A stretch of 13,749 bases of DNA, taken from assembly GCA_013297575.1 (NCBI GenBank), contig JAAFHO010000076.1, forward strand, positions 1-13,749, in the 5' to 3' direction. Origin of the DNA: Chitinophagales bacterium. GTDB taxonomy: Bacteria > Bacteroidota > Bacteroidia > Chitinophagales > Saprospiraceae. The position numbers were made by a program, and so were the translations under genes. The notes beneath the pieces are model-generated. The model searched no databases and was not told the origin of the DNA. It worked only from the letters and a program-made list of their open reading frames with translations. This document shows, piece after piece, positions 5,906 through 12,297 of the stretch (positions within the stretch are counted from its first letter, which is position 1; each line of letters starts with the position of its first letter).

Positions 5906-7615
5906 ATGATTATGTTAGTTAAAAAAATCACTTCCTGCGCCCTGTTTTGTTGCGCAGTTGTCCTCTTATCGGCGCAGCCGATTACACCGTATCCCTATAA
6001 AATTCAGAAAGAAATTACCGACGACTCCGCTATGGTTGTAACGGCGCACCCGCTTGCAACCCAAGTCGGATTGGACATCCTTCGTAAAGGCGGTAGTGCC
6101 GTAGATGCTGCTGTGGCCGTACAGTTTGCCTTGGCAGTCGTGTATCCACAAGCGGGAAATATTGGCGGCGGCGGCTTTTTACTTTACCGCAGCAAAAGTG
6201 GTATGACCGATGCGCTCGATTATCGCGAAAAAGCACCTGCTGCTGCAACGGACTCAATGTACCTTGATACGGCTAAAAATGTGATCACAAAATTGAGCCG
6301 TTTTGGTGTGCTAGCATCTGGTGTACCCGGTACTGTAGATGGTATGTGGGAAGCGCACAAAAAATATGGGAAACTCCCTTGGGCCGAATTGGTAAAACCT
6401 GCCACTATGCTGGCCGAAAAAGGGTTTCAAATTACCCAACAAGAGGCCGATAACCTCAACGGAGAGCGCATGACCTTTGTGGTGAATAGCACATTTATGC
6501 CTGCTTTTGTCAAAATGGATGCTTGGGCAGCAGGCGATTGGCTTATCCAAAAAGATTTGGCCAATACGATGCGCCGTATTGAAGGCGATGGCCGTGACGG
6601 ATTTTATACCGGTGCCACAGCAGCATTGATCCTCTATGATATGGAAAAGCGCCACGGCTTAATCACTGCAAAAGACTTAGAAAACTATAAAAGTGTGTGG
6701 CGTAAACCCCAAGAATTCAACTGGAAAGGTATGAAAGTAACGACCATGCCTCCTCCAAGTAGTGGTGGTATTATACTACAGCAATTATTGACAATTACCT
6801 CTTGGCATCCAATGAAATCATTTGGGTTTCATTCCACCGCAGCGGTACACCTGATGGCCGAAGCCGAACGCCGCTCTTATGCCGATCGTTCGATGCACAT
6901 GGGCGACCCAGATTTTTATAAAGTTCCGGTAAAAACACTCGTAGATAGCACATACCTCGCAGGGCGTATGAAGGATTATGATCCTTTAAAGGCTTCATCC
7001 AGCGATGCTATTGCGCCAGGTGATATTAAAGAAAGCGAGCAGACAACACATTATTCTATTGTGGACAAATTCGGGAACGCAGTTGCTGTGACTACTACCT
7101 TAAACGATAGCTATGGTAGCCGTACCGTGGTAGCAGGCGCAGGATTTATCCTCAACAACGAAATGGATGATTTTAGCGCAAAGCCCGGTGTCCCTAATAT
7201 CTATGGTGCTATTGGAGGCAAAGCCAACAAAATTGAGCCGGGTAAACGTCCATTGAGCAGTATGACACCTGTTATTATTGCCCAAAAAGGTAAACTTAGT
7301 ATGGTACTCGGTACGCCAGGCGGCACTACTATTCCTACTTCTGTATTCCAAACCATCGTGAATGTATATGAATTTGGGCTGCCGCTTAAAGATGCCGTCC
7401 ATCAAAAGCGGTTCCACCACCAATGGAAACCCAACCAGATTTTCATAGAGGAAGGCGCGCTTTCAGAAGAGGTGACACAGCAGTTACAGGCCAAAGGCCA
7501 TACCATAATGGCGCGAGGCCCCATTGGCCGTGTAGAGGCTATTATGGTACTGCCTAATGGCAAACTACAGGGCGTAGCAGATGACCGTGGTGATGATTGT
7601 GCGGGTGGTTATTAG
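5906..7615 (+). CDS. ggt: Gamma-glutamyltranspeptidase (glutathione hydrolase), exported precursor
   Basis: From the ATG at 5906 the precursor has 569 residues. Residues 1-23 form a signal peptide ending VVLLSA before QP. The large-subunit part carries GNIGGGGF at about 84-91 and R107 in DYREKAP, the position that binds the gamma-glutamyl carboxylate in known enzymes. The autocleavage and nucleophile site is TTHYS with T380. Around it are NNEMDDF near 416-422, PGKRPLSSMTP near 446-455 and GTPGGTT near 469-475, all standard in this family. The enzyme cleaves gamma-glutamyl bonds, such as those of glutathione, in the periplasm or outside the cell. An in-frame ATG at 5855 would add 17 residues, but that segment lies in the right arm of the palindromic element and spoils the signal peptide, so I reject it. 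An ATG at 5912 is also possible. No promoter box of the TAnnTTTG type is seen close by. Confidence 0.95.
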   Translation: MIMLVKKITSCALFCCAVVLLSAQPITPYPYKIQKEITDDSAMVVTAHPLATQVGLDILRKGGSAVDAAVAVQFALAVVYPQAGNIGGGGFLLYRSKSGMTDALDYREKAPAAATDSMYLDTAKNVITKLSRFGVLASGVPGTVDGMWEAHKKYGKLPWAELVKPATMLAEKGFQITQQEADNLNGERMTFVVNSTFMPAFVKMDAWAAGDWLIQKDLANTMRRIEGDGRDGFYTGATAALILYDMEKRHGLITAKDLENYKSVWRKPQEFNWKGMKVTTMPPPSSGGIILQQLLTITSWHPMKSFGFHSTAAVHLMAEAERRSYADRSMHMGDPDFYKVPVKTLVDSTYLAGRMKDYDPLKASSSDAIAPGDIKESEQTTHYSIVDKFGNAVAVTTTLNDSYGSRTVVAGAGFILNNEMDDFSAKPGVPNIYGAIGGKANKIEPGKRPLSSMTPVIIAQKGKLSMVLGTPGGTTIPTSVFQTIVNVYEFGLPLKDAVHQKRFHHQWKPNQIFIEEGALSEEVTQQLQAKGHTIMARGPIGRVEAIMVLPNGKLQGVADDRGDDCAGGY

Positions 7616-7621
7616 ATTTGT

Positions 7622-7639
7622 AAGTACAGTTGAGTACTT
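7622..7639. terminator. Weak hairpin between convergent genes
   Basis: AAGTAC (7622-7627) and GTACTT (7634-7639) form a 6-bp stem around AGTTGA, in the 44-base gap between the convergent ggt and aldolase genes. No proper T run follows on either side, so termination is uncertain. Confidence 0.25.
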
Positions 7640-7659
7640 TATAACTGTTTGGTAAACCC

Positions 7660-9759
7660 CTACCTCAAAAAACCCATTGCCACACCTCCATCTACGTTCA
7701 AAGCATTACCAGTAGTTTTATTGAGTAAACCGCCCACAAAGGCAAAACAAGCATTGGCAATATCTTCGGGCAAAATAATCTCGCCCAAGAGGGTGCGTTT
7801 GGCATAGTAAGCGGGGAGCTCTTCCACCGAAACGCCATAAGCCTTGGCGCGACCTTCGGCCCAACCGCCAGCCCAAATATTGCTTCCTGCAATAACGGCA
7901 TCGGGGTTGACCATATTGACCCGTATTTTGTCGGCACCCAACTCCGCTGCTAACAAACGGGTCAAATGCGCTTGTGCTGCCTTGGCTGAGCCATATCCTG
8001 CATTATTAGGCCCGGATACAACAGCGTTTTTGGATACAATATTCAAAATATCGCCGCCAAAACCTTGTTTGCGCATCACGTCCACACTTGCCCTCGATAC
8101 CACAAATTGGCCTTTTACCAAAATATCGTACAATTTGTCCCATTCGTCCAAAGAGTGCTCCAATATGCTTTTTGAAATACTAATACCTGCGTTATTCACC
8201 ACAATGTCTATGCCTCCAAAAGCAAGACAGGCCGCTTGAAAGGCTGCTTCAACGGAGTGTTCATCGGTGACATCTAGTAATGTAGTAGCAACCGCATCCT
8301 TACCGAAATCGGCCAAAAACTCGGCTTTTGCTTCCTCCAACCGATCTGCATTGAGGTCATTGAGTACTACAGATGCGCCTTCTTCCGCAAATTTTCGGGC
8401 AATGGCCTTCCCGATACCACCCGCCGAACCCGTCACTAAGGCCACTCTACCAGTTAGCGGTTTGGGCTTGGGCATGCGCTGTAATTTTGCTTCTTCCAAC
8501 AACCAATATTCGATATCAAAAGCCTCTTGGTGTGGCAGGGAAGTATATTCCGATACGGCTTCTGCGCCCCGCATCACATTAATGGCGTTGATATAATATT
8601 CAGATGCCAAACGCGCCGTTGTTTTGTCTTTTGCGAAGGTAAACATACCTACGCCTGGGTACAAAATCACTACCGGATTGGGGTCGCGCATGGCGGGCGA
8701 ATTGGCGCGTTTGCAACCTTCGTAATAAGTGCGGTAACCAGCTCGGTAGGTTTCAAAAGCCGTTTCTAAATAGGTTTTATCGTCTGTTTTTTGTGGATCG
8801 AGTACCAATGGCGCGATTTTGGTGCGCAAAAAATGATCTGGACAACTCGTACCCATCGGTGCCAAATGTGCTAAATCATGGGAATTGATAAAATCTAAAA
8901 CGGTTGGAACATCGGTGAAATGCCCTACCATTTTGCGTTCTGAGGAGCAATATCCACGTAAAATAGGAGCCGTTTGAACCGCTATTTTCTGCCGTTCGGT
9001 TGCAGGGAGGCTTTCTTGTTTTGCTCCACCAAAGACAGGACGTTTTTTCCCGTAATTTTCCTCCAAATATTCGGCGCAACGTTCAATAACTTCGAGGGTA
9101 TTCACATAACTTTCGTAAGCCGTATCGCCCCAAGTGAACAGGCCGTGCGAACCCAGCATTATCCCTTTCAGAGCGATGCCTTTGGCGGCATTATCGTCGA
9201 GGCATTTTTTCAATTCCAAACCCAATTCAAAACCGGGTCTGCGCCAGCCCACCCAACCTATACTCCCGCCAAAGAGTTCGTGGGTAATGCGTTCACCGTC
9301 TTTGGCTGCTGCAATGGCAATAGCTGCGTCGGGATGCAGGTGGTCGATGTGTTTGAATGGTAAAAAACCGTGTAAAGGCGTATCAATGGAAGGTGCTTTG
9401 GAGGCTAAATCGAAAATACAATGGTTAAATAATTCGACCATTTCGTCTTCGTATTCGAGGCCGCGATAAACGTTTTTGAGGCTTCGTAACCGCTCCACGT
9501 ACAATGCTGCCAGTCCGCTGCGCTTCATGGTACCGAGGTCGCCGCCACTGCCTTTTACCCACATTACTTCTACTTCTTGGCCTGTAAGCGGGTCGCGGGC
9601 AAGCACTTTGCACGAAGTATTGCCGCCGCCGTAATTGGTGAGGCGGAGGTCGGCACCGAGCAGATTGGAGCGATATACGAGGAGTGCCACTTCGTCGTGG
9701 GAGATTTCAGCGGCTTTTTGTTCGTTCCAAAGATAGGAGACGTGGTTAAAATTTTGCAT
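7660..9759 (-). CDS. Bifunctional rhamnulose-1-phosphate aldolase / short-chain dehydrogenase
   Basis: The 699-residue protein has two enzymes in one chain. Residues about 1-425 form a class II aldolase: TNYGGGNTS at 41-49, HIDHLHPDA at 137-145 (H140 and H142 as likely zinc ligands) and GSHGLFTWGD at 203-212 (H205). Residues about 435-699 form a short-chain dehydrogenase: TGSAGGIG at 443-450, NNAG at 522-525, and catalytic S576, Y589 and K593. In proteins of this architecture the aldolase splits L-rhamnulose 1-phosphate into dihydroxyacetone phosphate and L-lactaldehyde, and the dehydrogenase acts on lactaldehyde. The same fold could serve fuculose-1-phosphate or another keto-sugar phosphate. 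The gene has its own start region, shared divergently with the Uma2 gene (116 bases between starts). It lies downstream of the arabinose/RhaT genes but is separated from them by that opposing gene. The length and both active sites look intact. Confidence 0.9.
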   Translation of the reverse strand: MQNFNHVSYLWNEQKAAEISHDEVALLVYRSNLLGADLRLTNYGGGNTSCKVLARDPLTGQEVEVMWVKGSGGDLGTMKRSGLAALYVERLRSLKNVYRGLEYEDEMVELFNHCIFDLASKAPSIDTPLHGFLPFKHIDHLHPDAAIAIAAAKDGERITHELFGGSIGWVGWRRPGFELGLELKKCLDDNAAKGIALKGIMLGSHGLFTWGDTAYESYVNTLEVIERCAEYLEENYGKKRPVFGGAKQESLPATERQKIAVQTAPILRGYCSSERKMVGHFTDVPTVLDFINSHDLAHLAPMGTSCPDHFLRTKIAPLVLDPQKTDDKTYLETAFETYRAGYRTYYEGCKRANSPAMRDPNPVVILYPGVGMFTFAKDKTTARLASEYYINAINVMRGAEAVSEYTSLPHQEAFDIEYWLLEEAKLQRMPKPKPLTGRVALVTGSAGGIGKAIARKFAEEGASVVLNDLNADRLEEAKAEFLADFGKDAVATTLLDVTDEHSVEAAFQAACLAFGGIDIVVNNAGISISKSILEHSLDEWDKLYDILVKGQFVVSRASVDVMRKQGFGGDILNIVSKNAVVSGPNNAGYGSAKAAQAHLTRLLAAELGADKIRVNMVNPDAVIAGSNIWAGGWAEGRAKAYGVSVEELPAYYAKRTLLGEIILPEDIANACFAFVGGLLNKTTGNALNVDGGVAMGFLR

Positions 9760-9845
9760 TAATTGCAGTATTTTTTGTTAAAATGAATTTTGAGTGGTGA
9801 TTATTGTTTTGACTTTTTAACAGATCAATATTTCAAAATATCCCT

Positions 9846-9853
9846 TATTTTTG
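9846..9853 (+). promoter_or_regulatory. Candidate -7 box (TATTTTTG) for the Uma2 gene
   Basis: TATTTTTG is an exact TAnnTTTG match followed by CA, 22 bases before the ATG at 9876. This implies a very short leader. A -33 TTTG at the expected distance is not evident. No comparable box is seen on the minus strand for the aldolase gene. Confidence 0.5.
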
Positions 9854-9875
9854 CAATCAAAATCAGCACGTAAAA

Positions 9876-10481
9876 ATGGGCCACATCATCAATATTGAGC
9901 AACTTGACCTAAAAAATGGGCTTTACACCTACGCCGATTACCTGACTTGGAAATTTGAGCAAACCGTAGAAATCATCAAAGGCAAAATCTTTCCAATATC
10001 GACACCGAGCCGTAAGCATCAGGAGATTTCATGGTCATTAACCCTTAAAATTGGTAATCACTTTGCCAACCATCCTTGTCGTGCCTACGCCGCCCCTTTC
10101 GATGTCCGCCTTCTAGATAAAAGTAAATCTGCCAAAGCCAACAAAAACATTGTCACAGTTGTTCAACCGGACATTTGTATCGTATGCGATTTAGAAAAAC
10201 TCGACGACAAAGGCTGTTTGGGCGCGCCTGATTTGGTGGTTGAAATACTTTCTCCGGGTAATTCAACAAAAGAAATGAAAACCAAAAAACAACTCTACGA
10301 AGAAAACGAAATCCGTGAATATTGGATTGTTGATCCTGAACGCGAATGTGCTTTTCAATTTCACCTCACCGAATCGGGTGTTTATAGCCCAGCCACGATT
10401 TATGTCAAAGAAGAGGTATTGGAATGCGTTATTTTTCCCGATTTAAAGGTTGCTTTGGAGGATATTTTTAGGTTTAATTAA
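9876..10481 (+). CDS. Uma2 family (DUF820) putative restriction-endonuclease-like protein
   Basis: The 201-residue protein carries the family pattern: YTYADYLTW near 18-25, VEIIKGKIFPIS at 31-42, KHQEIS at 47-52, then VVQPDICIVCD at 95-105, GAPDLVVEILSPGNS at 116-130, and the KTKKQLYEENEIREYWIVDP block at 135-154. P118-D119, E123 and the lysines at 135-138 fit the PD-(D/E)xK nuclease core (inference by pattern). Uma2 proteins occur in many copies in cyanobacteria and some Bacteroidota, and their cellular role is not established. The gene stands alone on the plus strand inside a minus-strand sugar cluster. Its stop is 6 bases from the stop of the convergent RhaT-type gene, with no terminator visible. 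It may be a later insertion that split a longer sugar operon. Confidence 0.85.
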   Translation: MGHIINIEQLDLKNGLYTYADYLTWKFEQTVEIIKGKIFPISTPSRKHQEISWSLTLKIGNHFANHPCRAYAAPFDVRLLDKSKSAKANKNIVTVVQPDICIVCDLEKLDDKGCLGAPDLVVEILSPGNSTKEMKTKKQLYEENEIREYWIVDPERECAFQFHLTESGVYSPATIYVKEEVLECVIFPDLKVALEDIFRFN

Positions 10482-10487
10482 ATGCCC

Positions 10488-11537
10488 TTACATCGCATTT
10501 CCAATGCCTACCAATACGATCGACAGCAAAATTAACCCAATTCCCAGCAAAAAAGTGCGAAAAGTGGCTTTACTCACACTTGACCACTCTTTGAGGTAAA
10601 GTCCCCATACATTAGCCGTTAGGATAATTGTTGCCATGTGCAAAATCCATGAGCTGGCACCATTGCCCAATTTGCTTTCGCCCATGCCATAGAAGAAGAA
10701 TTGCAAAAACCACATTGTGCCTGCAATACCTGAAAAAAGGACATTTTTTGTGATCGGCGTTTGCTGATTGGTATAGTCGCCAAAGGTTTTGTTTTTGAAA
10801 TTCAAATACATACACCATAAAAAATTGGTCGTCAGGCCACCCCAAAGTAGTACGACATAAGTAACATTGTTCTGAAACAAGGGGTTAAATCCTTGTCGAA
10901 CGGCCTCTTCTGCCATTGGTTTGCCACCTTCTATGCCAAAATTGAAAAAAGAACTTAAAATGCCCGAAACGATCGCAATGATAAGTCCTTTTACGAGGCT
11001 AAATTCCGAAGTATTTTTTTCTTTATCAAGATTCAAATCTGCCTCTTTCATAATGCCTGCTTTGCCCGAAAAGGCAATGCCAATCAAGCAAACCAGTACA
11101 CCCAGCAAAACCAATTGACCGCCAGCATGTTGGAGCATATCGGTAAATGAGGTTTTGCCAGGCGTAGGATTGAGGCTGTAATAAATAGACGGCACCAAAG
11201 CACCAAAGGCGGAACAAAAGCCTAAAACAATCGAGTTGCCCAAAGACATACCCAAATAACGCACGCCCAAACCATAGGTAAGTCCCCCGATGCCCCATAA
11301 TAGCCCCATAAGGAATACAAAACCCTTCACATGGCTGGCAGCTTCACTGATGATGCTGGAAAAATTAGGGATGGTGAGCCAAGCCGCGATAGGTGGCACA
11401 ATGAGCCACGAAAACAGTCCGCCAACAATCCAAAAACTCTCCCAAGCCCAACCTTTTACTTTTTTGAAGGGCATATAAAAACTACCCGACGAGATGCCGC
11501 CGATGGTGTGAAAAAGGATACCTAGTATGACTTGCAT
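10488..11537 (-). CDS. rhaT: L-rhamnose/proton symporter family transporter (RhaT-like)
   Basis: The 349-residue protein is hydrophobic throughout, with about ten membrane segments. It matches RhaT in layout and in local motifs: FHTIGGISSGSFYMPFKKVKGWAWES at the start, WGIGGLTYGLGVRYLGMSLGNSIVLG near 81-106, PMAEEAVRQG near 209, GTMWFLQFFFYGMGE near 273-287 and WILHM near 298. RhaT family members import L-rhamnose with protons across the inner membrane. The gene lies 12 bases after araD on the same strand, so the two are probably cotranscribed. That places it in an arabinose context, and the real substrate may be L-arabinose or another sugar released by the GH51 enzyme. The gene symbol reflects family, not proven specificity. 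No Shine-Dalgarno precedes the ATG. Confidence 0.88.
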   Translation of the reverse strand: MQVILGILFHTIGGISSGSFYMPFKKVKGWAWESFWIVGGLFSWLIVPPIAAWLTIPNFSSIISEAASHVKGFVFLMGLLWGIGGLTYGLGVRYLGMSLGNSIVLGFCSAFGALVPSIYYSLNPTPGKTSFTDMLQHAGGQLVLLGVLVCLIGIAFSGKAGIMKEADLNLDKEKNTSEFSLVKGLIIAIVSGILSSFFNFGIEGGKPMAEEAVRQGFNPLFQNNVTYVVLLWGGLTTNFLWCMYLNFKNKTFGDYTNQQTPITKNVLFSGIAGTMWFLQFFFYGMGESKLGNGASSWILHMATIILTANVWGLYLKEWSSVSKATFRTFLLGIGLILLSIVLVGIGNAM

Positions 11538-11549
11538 AATGTTGTTGGT

Positions 11550-12257
11550 TTAACAGTCTTGTCCGTAATAAGCATTTTTACCATGTTTCCTAAAAAAATG
11601 CTTATCCATTAATGTTTGTTTAATTGGCGGTGCGAGGGGATTTATTTGGAGGGTAAGGTAAGCCATTTTTGCAATTTCTTCCAAAACACCAGCATTATAA
11701 ACCGCTTTTGCTGCGTCTTTGCCCCATGTAAACGGCCCGTGGCAGGCCACCAGTACCATTTCTACGACTTCGGGCGAAAGATTTTCCTGTTGAAAAACAT
11801 CCAAAATCTGTTGGCCTGTTTCGTGTTCGTAGTCGCCCTGAATCATCGCATCGGTCATTACTGCTGTTACAGGAACGGCATGGGTTAGGTGATCGGCATG
11901 GGTAGTCCCTAGATTTGGGATTGCCCGCACGGCCTGCGCCCATGCCACCGCATACGTCGAATGCGTATGACAAATGCCTCCAATTGTGGGGAAATTTCGG
12001 TACAATAAAATATGCGTTTTAGTATCCGACGACGGACGAGCAGAGCCTTCCACCACTTGATTGTCCAAATCCACCAGCACCATATCGGATACTTTCAATT
12101 CAGCATAAGGCACACCACTCGGTTTGATGGCTACTATACCCGCTGCTCGGTCAATTGCTGATACATTGCCAAAGGTATAAATGGCGAGTTTTTGACGAGG
12201 GATTTCCATATTGGCCTCGTAAGCGGCTTCTTTGAGTGATTTGTATTTATCCGTCAT
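11550..12257 (-). CDS. araD: L-ribulose-5-phosphate 4-epimerase
   Basis: The 235-residue protein is full length for the family (about 230 residues). Early motifs are FGNVSAID near 29-36 and KPSGVPY near 45-51, which form the phosphate-binding part. The active site has D78 in SSDTKTH, H97 and H99 in CHTHS as zinc ligands, and H173 in CHGPFTWG as the third. The C-terminus has DKHFFRKHGKNAYYGQ at 218-233, characteristic of AraD and distinct from fuculose-phosphate aldolases of the same fold. It converts L-ribulose 5-phosphate to D-xylulose 5-phosphate in the cytoplasm, the last step of L-arabinose breakdown. The gene is 40 bases downstream of the arabinofuranosidase gene and 12 bases upstream of the RhaT-type gene, all on the minus strand. 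Arabinose isomerase and ribulokinase genes are not in the window. Confidence 0.95.
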   Translation of the reverse strand: MTDKYKSLKEAAYEANMEIPRQKLAIYTFGNVSAIDRAAGIVAIKPSGVPYAELKVSDMVLVDLDNQVVEGSARPSSDTKTHILLYRNFPTIGGICHTHSTYAVAWAQAVRAIPNLGTTHADHLTHAVPVTAVMTDAMIQGDYEHETGQQILDVFQQENLSPEVVEMVLVACHGPFTWGKDAAKAVYNAGVLEEIAKMAYLTLQINPLAPPIKQTLMDKHFFRKHGKNAYYGQDC

Positions 12258-12297
12258 TGTTATTTGTTTCGTTTTGAACCATTTGTAATTACCTCAC

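Noticed and set aside
5932..5950. Lipoprotein signal (ITSC) in the gamma-glutamyltranspeptidase
   Set aside because: The Cys comes before, not after, the hydrophobic core of the signal peptide, so a signal peptidase I site near SAQP is preferred.
8267..8596. Plus-strand open frames over the aldolase/dehydrogenase gene
   Set aside because: They are antisense shadows of a clearly recognised gene and show no domain of their own.
9755..9767. Near-palindrome TGCATTAATTGCA at the aldolase start codon as an operator
   Set aside because: Only one copy is seen, it has a mismatch near the centre, and no regulator gene is nearby, so chance in AT-rich DNA is as likely.
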